From assembly GCF_017301635.1 (NCBI RefSeq), contig NZ_CP071091.1, positions 7,036,001-7,100,000 of the forward strand: DNA of 64,000 bases, given 5' to 3'. Position numbers and translations under genes: made by a program. Under the pieces are notes generated by a model. It was not told the DNA's origin. It saw nothing but the letters and a program-made list of their open reading frames with translations, and searched no databases. This document shows positions 25,587-34,186 of this stretch, in pieces. Each line of letters starts with the position of its first letter. The stretch's first letter is position 1. This DNA comes from Myxococcus landrumus (GTDB lineage Bacteria; Myxococcota; Myxococcia; Myxococcales; Myxococcaceae).

Positions 25587-26438
25587 ATGGAATCCATGCG
25601 AACTACCGGATTGTCCGCGAAAGTCTCCCAGCACAGGAGTGCTTGGGGGGTGGGGTTGCTGCTGGGCGTGTTGTTGTTGCCCCTGGCAGTGAGGGCAGAG
25701 GTGTCCGCCGATGTGAGGCGGTACCTGTTGTCCATCCACCGATTGATTGATGACCTCGCCTATGAGCGCGCGCTGGAGCAGATCGCTCGCGTGAAGAAGG
25801 TCTCCCAGGGGCCCGAGGATGACGTCGCGGTCTCCCTGTACGAGGGCGTCGTCCTGTCGGAGCTGAGCAAGGGGAGACAGGAGGATGCGGAGGCGGCGTT
25901 CAAGTCCGCGCTCTTCTTGGACCCAGACGCTCAGTTGCCCTTGAAGGTGTCGCCCAAGCTGAAGAAGCGCTTCGAGCAGGTGCGCACCAAGGTCCAGAAG
26001 GAGCTGTCCAGTCGAGGAGAGGACCCGAAGCCCGTGGTGACGCCTGTGCTGAAGCCGGAGGCGAAGGTGGACGTGGTGGCGCCGTTGACGCCGCCCCTGC
26101 CTCCGCCGGCGGTGGAGAAGTCGATGCGGCAGAAGGCCTGGATTCCAGCCGTCGCGGGTGGCGCGTTGGCGGTGGGCGGCGGGGTGATGTGGCTCCTGGC
26201 CTCGAAGGAGGAGTCGAAGCTGGGAAAGTCCTCGCCCCTCGGGTCACTGGATGAGGCGGATGTGGTGGCCCGGCGCACGCGCTCGATGCAGTCGGTGGGC
26301 GTGGGCCTGTTCGTGGGGAGCGCGGTGGGGCTGGGAGTGGCCGCGGGGATGTATCTGCTGGGCGGGCCCGAGGAGCCCCCCATGCTCTCAGTGGGGACGG
26401 ATGGAACGTCTGCCTTTGTGAGCGGGAGGTGGCCGTGA
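25587..26438 (+). CDS. exported TPR-like protein with C-terminal membrane helices
   Basis: A 283-residue protein. After a signal-anchor (about 20-36) comes a helical region (45-140) with TPR-like character (YERALEQIARVKK, EDAEAAFKSALFLDPDAQLP), a Pro-rich linker (PPLPPPA) and two hydrophobic segments (about 185-205, 234-258). Comparable myxobacterial proteins accompany surface lipoproteins; the function is unknown. The next gene, a kelch lipoprotein, starts on a GTG overlapping this stop by 4 bp, so they are probably one operon. ATG 25596 is an alternative start. Confidence 0.75.
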   Translation: MESMRTTGLSAKVSQHRSAWGVGLLLGVLLLPLAVRAEVSADVRRYLLSIHRLIDDLAYERALEQIARVKKVSQGPEDDVAVSLYEGVVLSELSKGRQEDAEAAFKSALFLDPDAQLPLKVSPKLKKRFEQVRTKVQKELSSRGEDPKPVVTPVLKPEAKVDVVAPLTPPLPPPAVEKSMRQKAWIPAVAGGALAVGGGVMWLLASKEESKLGKSSPLGSLDEADVVARRTRSMQSVGVGLFVGSAVGLGVAAGMYLLGGPEEPPMLSVGTDGTSAFVSGRWP

Positions 26439-27712
26439 AGCTGGGCGTTCGCGCGGTGTTGGCTGTGATGGCGGTGGTGGGGCTCCAGTTGGGCGGGTGC
26501 CTCGATGTGGATGAGGCAAAAGCGAAGTTCTGCGAGGACAACCCCGAGCTGTGTGACGGGGGCACGCCAGACTCAGGTCGAGATGCGGGGGATGGTGGTC
26601 ACGATGCGGGTGATAGTGGGCCCGATGCCGGTGATGGGGGCCTGGAGCCAGGCTGGCATGACGCCGGTACCATGTTGGAGCGACGTGCCTTCCATACGGC
26701 GACTCGCCTGAATGATGGAAAGGTCCTGGTGGTAGGCGGCTCAACCTCCGCGAGCTTTTCCGGGGCGAGTGCGACGGCCGAAATCTTCGACCCATCATCA
26801 AATAGCTGGTCCCCTACGACGTCTTTGCAGGAACCACGTGCTCGACACACCGCCACCTTGCTGGGCGACGGCACGGTGCTGGTGGTGGGAGGTCACAATC
26901 AGAGCGGGACGGCGCTGGGGAGCGCGGTCGTGTATAGCCCCGCGGATGGCGGTTCCTGGTCGGATGCGGGCTCCCTGAAGACAGCTCGCTTCAACCACGA
27001 CGCGGTGCTGCTGACATCCTCGGGTCAAGTCCTGGTCATGGGGGGCGGTACGGACAACAACACGAGCTTCCCGACAGCGGAGATCTACAACCCGACCAGT
27101 CGAGAGTGGACCGATGCAGGCATGCTCTCAGTGGAGCGAAACCGCGTCGTCGCGGTCGAGATCAGCAATGACAGGGTGTTGGCCGTGGGAGGTTTCGACA
27201 ACGGGGAGCGCACCGCGGATGTGTATCAAATCAGCACCAAGACCTGGGCGCCTGTTATCGCTCAGTCCGCGGCGAATCGAGTCGGTCACACCGTCACCCG
27301 CTTGCGGGGGGGAGATATCCTGGTGGCGGGCTCGGATGTGGATGGCAGCGGCACCTTTGATGCCAGCGCTCAACTCCTCTCCGAAAACAATCTGGCTCTT
27401 GGCTGGAGGAGTGCAGGTTCGCTGAGCCCGGCGCGGGGCTATCACACGGCAACCCTCCTCGACACAGGTGATGTCCTGGTGACGGGTGGCACCTACGCGA
27501 AAGATAGCTCCCTGAGCTCGACCAAGCTCTATCACCCGACGACGGGTGCCAGTGGCAGTTGGACGGATGGTCCTTCCATGTCGGTGGAGCGGGCCAACCA
27601 CCGAGCCACGCTCCTCAAGAACTCTGGCTACGTGCTCATCACCGGGGGCATGGCGAACGCAGGCGCGGTTTCGTCGGTGGAGCTGTACGTCCCCCCAGCC
27701 CCCCCTCCCTGA
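26435..27712 (+). CDS. kelch-repeat lipoprotein
   Basis: A 425-residue exported lipoprotein: the lipobox LGGC gives a lipidated Cys near residue 22. A low-complexity linker of Asp/Gly (DAGDGGHDAGDSGPDAGDGG) follows. Residues 75-420 are six or seven kelch-type blades, each with the (V/I)-L-V-(V/T/M)-G-G core and a following W and Y/F (for example KVLVVGGS, TVLVVGGH, QVLVMGGG, RVLAVGGF, DVLVTGGT, YVLITGGM). This predicts a beta-propeller on the cell surface or in the periplasm, with binding rather than catalytic role. The start is GTG 26435; GTG 26429 is also in frame. Confidence 0.88.
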   Translation: MKLGVRAVLAVMAVVGLQLGGCLDVDEAKAKFCEDNPELCDGGTPDSGRDAGDGGHDAGDSGPDAGDGGLEPGWHDAGTMLERRAFHTATRLNDGKVLVVGGSTSASFSGASATAEIFDPSSNSWSPTTSLQEPRARHTATLLGDGTVLVVGGHNQSGTALGSAVVYSPADGGSWSDAGSLKTARFNHDAVLLTSSGQVLVMGGGTDNNTSFPTAEIYNPTSREWTDAGMLSVERNRVVAVEISNDRVLAVGGFDNGERTADVYQISTKTWAPVIAQSAANRVGHTVTRLRGGDILVAGSDVDGSGTFDASAQLLSENNLALGWRSAGSLSPARGYHTATLLDTGDVLVTGGTYAKDSSLSSTKLYHPTTGASGSWTDGPSMSVERANHRATLLKNSGYVLITGGMANAGAVSSVELYVPPAPPP

Positions 27713-27719
27713 GCCTCCA

Positions 27720-27751
27720 TCCCGCGGGCCCACCGTCACGGGCCCGCGGGA
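27720..27751 (+). terminator. strong terminator hairpin
   Basis: TCCCGCGGGCCC pairs perfectly over 12 bp with GGGCCCGCGGGA, loop ACCGTCAC, 8 bp after the kelch gene. Perfectly symmetrical, so it may also stop minus-strand transcripts. Confidence 0.75.
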
Positions 27752-27758
27752 GTCCCGC

Positions 27759-27875
27759 TCAATCAAATCCATCCGTGGAGAGGGCCAGCTCGCGCCACGT
27801 GGCCAGCTCCCGGGTGACGTGGTGGTGCTTGCCGTCGATGCGTGCGATGGCATCCCAGCCCGCGCGAGCCCCACC
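27759..27875 (-). pseudogene. possible coding remnant downstream of the 27963-28439 gene
   Basis: A 38-codon stretch with normal codon bias (GWDAIARIDGKHHHVTRELA and on to STDGFD, then TGA) but with a stop directly upstream and no start codon. It looks like the C-terminal end of a protein whose earlier part is in another frame, possibly the gene at 27963-28439. It may reflect a decayed gene or a sequence error. Confidence 0.35.
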
Positions 27876-27962
27876 TCAACGCAGCCGGGGCCAGAAGGAC
27901 CGTCGCCAACATCTCAGCGGCGCGCCGTCGCTCAGCTCAACAAGACGGCGCCGACAAGGTGG

Positions 27963-28439
27963 TCATCGTCCTCGACGCCCTGGACCGCGAACCGGAGCCT
28001 CGCCTCTCTCCCCACCACCGTACCCCGTGCGGTCCCACGGACGATATTCCGCGGGCTGTGGCGCCAGCTCCTGGTCCTGGTCCCCCATGCTCCGCCGAGG
28101 ACCGATGCCCGTGGCGTACCGGTCATCCCGGTCATCCCGCCCATAGGGGCCCCGCTCGACGCCGCCCGTGGCCCACTCGGCATTGCTCCGCGCCACGTCT
28201 CGGTCATCCACATCCGTGCGCACCTGTGCCATGCGCAGCGTCGCCGCCCGGTGGAATCGACCTTCGCGCGCGGACGACAGCTCATCCCGCGCGGGATTCC
28301 ATCCCGACACATCCGACTCACCGCGCTCGCGCGAGCCAGGAGGCGCCGCGTCGGCCGGCCGCACCGTCTCGGGCTCGAGCCCAGGCCGCAAGGCCCCGCG
28401 CCCCTCATCCCTGTCGTTGTCCAAGCTTCGCTGAGCCAT
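27963..28439 (-). CDS. hypothetical highly charged protein, possibly frameshifted
   Basis: A 158-residue protein very rich in Arg, Asp, Glu and Gly (YGRDDRDDRYATG, RPWDRTGYGGGERGE), probably disordered. The codon pattern is convincing from 28439 to about 28020; near the end another frame (reading GVEDDDHLVGAVLLS) looks better, and further coding-like sequence lies downstream in a third frame. The end may therefore be misplaced by frameshifts. No family recognised. It is the last of a minus-strand series that includes the Ser/Thr kinases. Confidence 0.5.
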   Translation of the reverse strand: MAQRSLDNDRDEGRGALRPGLEPETVRPADAAPPGSRERGESDVSGWNPARDELSSAREGRFHRAATLRMAQVRTDVDDRDVARSNAEWATGGVERGPYGRDDRDDRYATGIGPRRSMGDQDQELAPQPAEYRPWDRTGYGGGERGEAPVRGPGRRGR

Positions 28440-28589
28440 GCCCTCAAGGCTGGCGATGCCCTCGCCTCCCACCAACCCACACCGCCATGCCCGGCAGGGG
28501 GACTGGCAGGTTCAACCCGCGCCGCGAGGCACGAACCTCCAGGAGACCCGACAAGCTACCCGCCGCATGTCTGGCTTCACCCCCCCACG

Positions 28590-29273
28590 TCAGTGCACCG
28601 CCCACCGTTCGGCAATCTCCTCGCAGGCGAGCACCACGTCGCTCAGCCGGCGGATGTGAGCCCGAGGCGCCGTGAAGATGGTGCCCGCGAACACATCCAC
28701 CACCTGCACCATGCGATGGTCCGAAGGACCGAGCTGGCACAAGTGCTGCTCCGCGAAGCGCTGCAACATCGTCCCGATGTACTGCCCGGAGCGCTCATCC
28801 AGCGGGTGGTGCTTGGAGAAGTAGAGCTTCATCAGCCCCACGCGCGGGTTGCCGTTCCGGTCCATCCGCTGAAGGACGACCTCGGGGCGCACGCTGATGG
28901 TGACCCCCGCCATCTCCAGCACGGGAGGCTCCGCGCCCACCGCGCTGACGATGGTGTCCTCCAGCCCGAGCCAGGGCGCCAGGTCCGCGAAGCGCTCCAG
29001 CGCCTCCGAGCACAGATGCAGCCGCTGCGCCTCGAACTCCGACTGCGGCACGCTGCACGCGAAGCGGCGCTGGTGCTCACGGAGGACGGCGGGGTCCAGG
29101 TCGCGACACAGGAAGTCGGTAATCGCGTGGGACGCCTCGGGGTAGCGCAGGTACTGCTGCTCGGGTGGGTGCTTCTGGTCGTAGATGATGCGCTTGCGAC
29201 GAGCCGGAGTGGCGATGAGGTACTCACCCAGCTTGTTCACGGACACACGCGGCAGTTCACGCACTTCCGCCAT
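28590..29273 (-). CDS. uncharacterised protein with PD-(D/E)XK-like signature
   Basis: A 227-residue soluble protein. No family is certain, but several features fit a Cas4/RecB-like PD-(D/E)XK nuclease fold: a helical N-terminal half, then VTISVRPEVVLQR, a short basic turn, GLMKLYFSKHHPL and a helix with SGQYIGTMLQRF. The acidic Glu in RPE and Lys in MKLY would be catalytic candidates, with the first Asp/Glu unclear. GGAGG precedes the ATG at 29273. The neighbours (acidic small protein, kinases) do not explain its role. Confidence 0.7.
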   Translation of the reverse strand: MAEVRELPRVSVNKLGEYLIATPARRKRIIYDQKHPPEQQYLRYPEASHAITDFLCRDLDPAVLREHQRRFACSVPQSEFEAQRLHLCSEALERFADLAPWLGLEDTIVSAVGAEPPVLEMAGVTISVRPEVVLQRMDRNGNPRVGLMKLYFSKHHPLDERSGQYIGTMLQRFAEQHLCQLGPSDHRMVQVVDVFAGTIFTAPRAHIRRLSDVVLACEEIAERWAVH

Positions 29274-29554
29274 GGAGTTCCTCCCCCTGGATGCTGGCGA
29301 ATGAGCACACACTACAGAGGGGGGCTGACATGCCATTGCTCGCGTGAGTGATTGAAAACAGAGCGCTCGGCCCGCGCGGAGGTCACACGCGACGGATGAG
29401 ACGTCTCACGGCGGGGAGGGTGCCGGGCCCGGGAGGATGGCGGCGAGTCCAGGGGACCCACGACGCGCTCACATGCTGCCGGGTTGCCCGTCCGCGGCGG
29501 AGTCACGGCGCGCGGACGGGCTCGAGGAGGGGACGTGCGGCGTCCCCGCGGCCT

Positions 29555-29854
29555 TCAATCCTTCTCTTCCTCCAGGCTTCCGGGAAAGGCTGTCCAATAC
29601 AGGTCAGGGAGCGGATTGGTGCCCGCGTCGCTGCGCGGGCCATCTCCGTCGGGGATGTCGTCGAGAATCGCGCGGGGGGTGCGCTCGGCGGGGTTCATGG
29701 GGTGCGCGTGCCAGGGTGTGTCTGGTGCGTCGTCATCCGGGGGTGGGGACTCGGGGGGCTCCTGGGGCTCCTCCTCGTCCTGGAGCGCGATGGAGCGCCC
29801 GTAGAAGTCCTCGATGGGTTGGGGGGCGGGCTGTCGTCGCGGGTCCTTCACCAT
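29555..29854 (-). CDS. small acidic hypothetical protein
   Basis: A 99-residue protein with a very acidic, Pro-rich, probably disordered chain (QDEEEPQEPPESPPPDDDA) and a more hydrophobic end (PLPDLYWTAFPGSLEEEKD). GGAGG lies 9 nt before the ATG. It sits 87 bp downstream of the pseudokinase gene on the same strand and may be co-transcribed with the two kinases. Function unknown. Confidence 0.55.
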   Translation of the reverse strand: MVKDPRRQPAPQPIEDFYGRSIALQDEEEPQEPPESPPPDDDAPDTPWHAHPMNPAERTPRAILDDIPDGDGPRSDAGTNPLPDLYWTAFPGSLEEEKD

Positions 29855-29941
29855 GATGCAATCCTCCGCCTGACTACGGTCGTGACGGGGAATGCCCGCC
29901 GCAACCCGGCCACCCAGGTTTCGGAAGGCGGGCAGGCGGGC

Positions 29942-31282
29942 CTATGGCTCGGACGAATCCTCCGGGTCCTCCTCGGGCGTCTCCACGTCCGTGTTTCGCG
30001 GCCCCGCTGTCTCGTCGAGATTCCCACCGTCCTCCGCGCGCGAGGGGGTGACACCGCGCAGGCCCGGCACCCCGAACACCCGCGCGGACTCCCGGGCCAG
30101 CGCGTCCTCGGTGTCCGGCGGTGTCCCCGAGGCCGGCGCGGCCCCCGGCTCCAGCGACACGGAGGCCTCCTCCGCCGTGAGGTCCTCGGGGTGCAGCCCC
30201 CCTTCGAGCAGCTCCGCCTGGTTGCGGCGCAGGGTGGCCTCCACGGCCACGCGAGCCACCTCCTCGGCCGTCTCGTGCCGCCCGTGGGGGCTGGGGGCAT
30301 GGACCCGCAGCCAGCCTCGCAGCACGGAGCCCATCTCCTCGGCGGACTGGAACCGCTCGGAGGGCTCGCGCCGCAGCGCGCGCAGCACCACCGCCGCCAG
30401 TCCCTCCGGGAGGCCCTCGACCAGCCTCGCCACCCGCTCGGACGTCAGGCTCAGCATCCGCGCCGCCAGCTCCTCCACCGGCATCCAGGTGGGGCCCTGG
30501 GCCTCCAGCGTCAGGCCCTCGGGAAGGGGCGGAGGCGCCGTGTCCTCCAGCGACAGCGGATGGCGCCCCGTCAGGAGCTCCATCAGCACCAGCCCCAGCG
30601 AGAAGAGGTCGGAGCGCGCATCCACTGGCGCGCGCAGCAGCATCTCCGGCGAGGCATACGCGAGGTCGCCCTTCACCAGCGGGCGGCTGGTCAGCTCCCG
30701 CCCGGGCATCCGCGACGCGGCGACGGAGAAGTTCGCCAGCTTCACCTCGCCATGCGTCCCCACGCGGATGTTCCGAGGGCTCACGTCGCGGTGGACGATG
30801 CCCAGCGGCCGGTTCCAGTCATCCACCGCGCAGTGGGCATGGTGGAGCGCGTCCGCCACCTCCGCCACCACGAACGCGGCCAGCGAGGCCGACACGGGCC
30901 TGCGCCGCATGGCCGCCAGGTTCAGCAGCGTGTCCAGCGAGCGTCCCTCCACGTACTCCATCACCACGTGCGGCGCGCCGCGGTACAGCTTGATTTGGTG
31001 CACCTGCGCGATGTTGGGGTGCTTGAGGCGGAACGTCAGGCTGACCTCCTCCACCAGCCTGCGCCGCTCCACGAAGGTGGCGGGGCTGCGCAGCCGCTTC
31101 ACCACCACCAGTCCGCTCTGGCCGTCGCGGTAGCGCCGCCGCACCAGCATCAACAGCTCGCCCGTGGAGCGCACCTCCAGCTTGCGAACGAACTCGAACA
31201 CCGTGCCGCCTACGTTGAACAGCACCCGCGGCCGTCGCGAGCCTCCGGGGGGATCCTCCGTCGTCGTATCGGGCGTCGTCAT
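29942..31282 (-). CDS. Ser/Thr protein kinase homologue, probable pseudokinase
   Basis: A 446-residue protein with a kinase domain at about 30-310 and an acidic Pro/Glu-rich tail. The beta-3 Lys (VVVKRL), the helix-C Glu and the catalytic loop HRDVSPRN are present, but the DFG motif reads A-N-F-S (KLANFSVA): the Mg-binding Asp is Asn. The glycine loop is also poor (KLEVRSTGELLML instead of G-x-G-x2-G), and APE is SPE. Catalysis is therefore doubtful; it may bind ATP weakly or act as a scaffold or allosteric partner. No transmembrane segment is visible. An active-looking kinase gene lies 142 bp upstream on the same strand. Confidence 0.88.
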   Translation of the reverse strand: MTTPDTTTEDPPGGSRRPRVLFNVGGTVFEFVRKLEVRSTGELLMLVRRRYRDGQSGLVVVKRLRSPATFVERRRLVEEVSLTFRLKHPNIAQVHQIKLYRGAPHVVMEYVEGRSLDTLLNLAAMRRRPVSASLAAFVVAEVADALHHAHCAVDDWNRPLGIVHRDVSPRNIRVGTHGEVKLANFSVAASRMPGRELTSRPLVKGDLAYASPEMLLRAPVDARSDLFSLGLVLMELLTGRHPLSLEDTAPPPLPEGLTLEAQGPTWMPVEELAARMLSLTSERVARLVEGLPEGLAAVVLRALRREPSERFQSAEEMGSVLRGWLRVHAPSPHGRHETAEEVARVAVEATLRRNQAELLEGGLHPEDLTAEEASVSLEPGAAPASGTPPDTEDALARESARVFGVPGLRGVTPSRAEDGGNLDETAGPRNTDVETPEEDPEDSSEP

Positions 31283-31424
31283 GATCTGCCTTTGAAACCT
31301 GGGATGTTGGGTGAGAGCAATAGGATGCCTGAGGTTCTGCGAAAGGCAAGCCCGGTGGGATGTCAGAGATTGAGTGTCAGTGAATGGACTTCTGGGGTTG
31401 AGAGGGGAATCGCCCCGCGGAGGG

Positions 31425-32618
31425 CTATTCCCGGGGCCGCTTCCAGGACTGGAGCGTGGCGCGCAGCACGTTCAGCCTCCGGCGCAGCCAGGACACCCAG
31501 GCGGCCAGGAGGTGGGGAGGGACCTGTGCGGGCTCGGTGGAGGGGGTCGCCGCTGGCCCCGAGTCCTGTCCCGCCGCCGCGCCCGGCTGGTCCGGCCAGC
31601 GCATCCACTGGCGAATCTCGCGCCCGTCCTCGTCGCCGTCGAAGAGGGACTCGTCCTCCTCGGTGACGGCCTCATGGGGAGGGCGGGGAGGGAACAAGGG
31701 GATGTCCCAGCGCTCATCCGCCTGGCGCAAGGCCGCGGTGAGCGCCTCGCTCAGCTCCGCGCCGCTGGGGTGGCGGTCCGCGGCGAACCTGCTGAGCAGG
31801 CGCAGCACGATGGCATCCAGCACCGGCGGGACGCGTGGGTTGAGGAGCGAGGGGGGCTGGAGCCGGGCGGACTCGATGCTCGCCAGCAGCGCGGAAGGGG
31901 GCAGGTGGGAGGGATAGGGGAGGGTGCCCGTGAGCACGTCGTGGAAGACGAGCCCCAGCGAATACAAGTCATCCGTGGGCACGAAGCGGTAGCGCGAGCC
32001 CGGGGCGCGAGGCGCCAGCCAGAAGCGCAGCGCCTCCGGGCTCCGGTAGCTGGGAGTCCCCGGGGGCAGGCGATCCTCCGTGAGCGACGGCGCGCAGGAG
32101 TGGTCCCCCGAGCCGAAGTCCACCAGCACGGGCTGCCCATCCGAGGCCCGGACGATGATGTTGCTGCCCTTGAGGTCCCGGTGGACCACGCCCGCGCGGT
32201 GGATGGCGTCCAGGGTGCGGGCCAGCGAGGCGAACACCTCCGTGGCCCTGCGCGGGGTGGCCTGCGCCAGGGTGGCCCACCGGGACAGCGTGGGGCCCTC
32301 CACATAGTCCATGATGAGGTAGAGGTAGCCGCGGTGCGCGTCGGGCCAGCGCCGGTAGCCCAGGAGCTCCACCACGTTGGGGTGGTCCAGGTGCATCAGC
32401 AGCCCGGCCTCCCGTCGGGTGCGCGCGTCCACCCGGCCGTCGTCGTTCTCGGAAGGGCCCTCCAGCGCGAACTTCAGCGCCACCGTGCCGCGCGTCTCGC
32501 TCTCCGCCAGGAAGATGGTGCCGTAACCGCCGGTCGCCAGCCTCCGGATGATGCGCAGCGCGCCCAGCTCCTCCGAGGGCTGGAGCAACAAAGGGTGCAT
32601 CGCATCGAGGTCGTTCAT
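31425..32618 (-). CDS. Ser/Thr protein kinase (Hanks type)
   Basis: A 397-residue kinase with all key motifs: glycine loop LATGGYGTIFLA, beta-3 Lys in ALKFA, catalytic loop HRDLKGSN, metal motif DFGSG, and PSYRSPEA for APE, plus D-x-Y-S-L-G (helix F). The kinase domain covers about 18-290; the remaining 105 residues are acidic and Pro-rich, ending in an amphipathic helix (LLAAWVSWLRRRLNVLRATL) that may bind membrane or partner. AGGA precedes the ATG. It is followed by the pseudokinase gene, suggesting an active/inactive kinase pair, and is divergent from two XRE regulators. Confidence 0.93.
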   Translation of the reverse strand: MNDLDAMHPLLLQPSEELGALRIIRRLATGGYGTIFLAESETRGTVALKFALEGPSENDDGRVDARTRREAGLLMHLDHPNVVELLGYRRWPDAHRGYLYLIMDYVEGPTLSRWATLAQATPRRATEVFASLARTLDAIHRAGVVHRDLKGSNIIVRASDGQPVLVDFGSGDHSCAPSLTEDRLPPGTPSYRSPEALRFWLAPRAPGSRYRFVPTDDLYSLGLVFHDVLTGTLPYPSHLPPSALLASIESARLQPPSLLNPRVPPVLDAIVLRLLSRFAADRHPSGAELSEALTAALRQADERWDIPLFPPRPPHEAVTEEDESLFDGDEDGREIRQWMRWPDQPGAAAGQDSGPAATPSTEPAQVPPHLLAAWVSWLRRRLNVLRATLQSWKRPRE

Positions 32619-32644
32619 CGTCCATCCTCCCCTGGACGTCCCAA

Positions 32645-32707
32645 CCCCTCTTGAAGAGGGGTGTGAGACAAAGGACCCTCAAGGTCGAAGTCCCGACGGG
32701 GACTTCG
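32645..32707. promoter_or_regulatory. two hairpins in the kinase/XRE divergent region
   Basis: CCCCTCT-TGA-AGAGGGG (32645-32661) and CGAAGTCCC-N4-GGGACTTCG (32686-32707) are perfect inverted repeats in the 232-bp divergent promoter region. They could be operators for the adjacent XRE proteins or leader structures. Confidence 0.45.
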
Positions 32708-32850
32708 GCGCGAGGGGCCCCACATGTCATGGCCGCTCAACCTTCAAGGTCCTTAACATGGCTGATGTCTTTTCGGGTAGTCTTGCGCCTCGTGAGGTAG
32801 GGAGCCGGTCTGGGGACGTGGTGGGGAGACCGTGAAATGGCGCGACGACG

Positions 32851-33225
32851 ATGAACGAGGAACTGGCCAACACCGTGGGCAGGGCGGCGAGGGTGGCGCG
32901 CTCCCGGCTGGGATTGACCCAGGCGGACGTGGCCGAGCGGGTGGGAATCGCGATGGACGTCTACAGCCGCATGGAGCGCGGCCGGGTGCTGCCCAGCGTC
33001 ACCACGCTGCGGCGCATGTGTCAGGTGCTGGGCCTGGACGCCAACGTGCTCCTGGGGTTGAGGGAGGCCGTGCCCGAGGTCGGGGTGGCCCCCGCCGTGG
33101 AGCCTCGGGCGGAGGACCCTCCCTCCTTGCGCCGCCTGGTACGGACCCTGCGGGCGCTGGAGCCCGAGGAGCTCCGGTCGGTGAAGCGGGTGGTCCAGGG
33201 AGCCCTGGGGCTGCTGCGGCGCTGA
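32851..33225 (+). CDS. XRE family HTH regulator (copy 1)
   Basis: A 124-residue protein. The Cro/C1-type HTH fills residues 10-68 (ARVARSRLGLTQADVAERVG, then YSRMERGRVLPSVTTLRRM); the C-terminal part is a short helical segment (LRRLVRTLRALEPEELRSVK). It is 70 bp upstream of a close paralogue at 33295 with the same layout. The divergent position next to the kinase operon suggests it may regulate that promoter, possibly through the hairpins in between. Confidence 0.88.
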   Translation: MNEELANTVGRAARVARSRLGLTQADVAERVGIAMDVYSRMERGRVLPSVTTLRRMCQVLGLDANVLLGLREAVPEVGVAPAVEPRAEDPPSLRRLVRTLRALEPEELRSVKRVVQGALGLLRR

Positions 33226-33294
33226 CGCGCGGGCGCTGGGGCTCGGGGACGGGAAACTTGCGTCACTCCGAGGCCGTGCGACGCTCCGTCCATC

Positions 33295-33729
33295 ATGCGT
33301 GAGCCCGTTGACCACAAGCTCGCGGCCATCCTGGGTGGTGCCGCGCGTGTTGCTCGCCTGCGTTTGGGCCTGACCCAGAGCGATGTGGCGGAGCGTGTGG
33401 GCATGGCCATGGAGGTCTATAGCCGGCTGGAGCGGGGGCGAATGTTGCCTCGTACGCAAACGCTGAAGCGGCTGTGTGACGTGCTCCAGGTGTCCTCGGA
33501 TACGCTGCTGGGTGTGGGCCGGGGTGGTGCCTCGGTGACGCCCGTCACGCCACGGAAGCCGGAGCGGGAAGATCCGCTGGAGCTGCGGCGCATGACGCGC
33601 AAGCTGCGGGACCTCCAGCCCTCGCAGCTCCGCGCTGTCTCGCGCGTGGTGAACGCCGTCGTCTCGGTCATGCCTCCCGCAGCCCCGGCCAAGCCGGTCC
33701 GCGCGGTGAAGCGCCGCAAGGCGGGCTGA
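33295..33729 (+). CDS. XRE family HTH regulator (copy 2)
   Basis: A 144-residue paralogue of the protein at 32851. It shares ARVARLRLGLTQSDVAERVG, VYSRLERGRMLP and the C-terminal (L/M)-(R/T)-x-L-R-x-L-x-P-x-(E/Q)-L-R helix, and adds a basic tail KPVRAVKRRKAG. The two genes are a tandem duplication (70 bp apart, same strand). The start at 33295 ATG is supported by the paralogue. It may form heterodimers with copy 1 (inference). The receiver gene at 33809 follows after 79 bp. Confidence 0.88.
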   Translation: MREPVDHKLAAILGGAARVARLRLGLTQSDVAERVGMAMEVYSRLERGRMLPRTQTLKRLCDVLQVSSDTLLGVGRGGASVTPVTPRKPEREDPLELRRMTRKLRDLQPSQLRAVSRVVNAVVSVMPPAAPAKPVRAVKRRKAG

Positions 33730-33808
33730 GCGCTCGTCGGGGGGCTGGGAATGGGGTGGGGCCGCGTGTTGAAGTCACACGCCCCCCCGACCTGGAGACG
33801 TGCCCCTC

Positions 33809-34186
33809 ATGACGACGCTGCGCAAGGTGATGCTGGTGGACGATGAAGAAGACATTCGCGCCATCGGCAAGCTGAGTCTGGGTCGTGTCGGCGGGTGGGA
33901 GACGGTGCTGGCCGCGTCGGGCAACGAGGCGCTGACGAAGGCGGCCGCGGAGAAACCGGACCTCATCCTCCTGGACGTGATGATGCCCGGCATGGACGGG
34001 CCCACCACCTTCGCGAAGCTGCGGGAGCAGCCCGCCACGGCGGCCACGCCCATCATCTTCATGACGGCGAAGGTGCAGAAGCAGGAGGTGGCCCGCTACC
34101 TCGAGCTCGGGGCGCTGGGTGTCATCGGCAAGCCGTTCGACCCCATGACGCTGCCCCAGGAGATTCGCAAGCTGGTGCCGGGATGA
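33809..34186 (+). CDS. single-domain response regulator
   Basis: A 125-residue receiver with no output domain: acidic pair in LVDDEED, phospho-acceptor in LILLDVMMPGMDGP, switch Thr in FMTAKV, and Lys in VIGKPFDP. It would shuttle or buffer phosphate, like CheY/Spo0F proteins. Its TGA overlaps the ATG of the hybrid kinase gene (ATGA), and the kinase gene overlaps the next in the same manner, so all three are translationally coupled. An ATG at 33800 is an alternative start. Confidence 0.93.
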   Translation: MTTLRKVMLVDDEEDIRAIGKLSLGRVGGWETVLAASGNEALTKAAAEKPDLILLDVMMPGMDGPTTFAKLREQPATAATPIIFMTAKVQKQEVARYLELGALGVIGKPFDPMTLPQEIRKLVPG

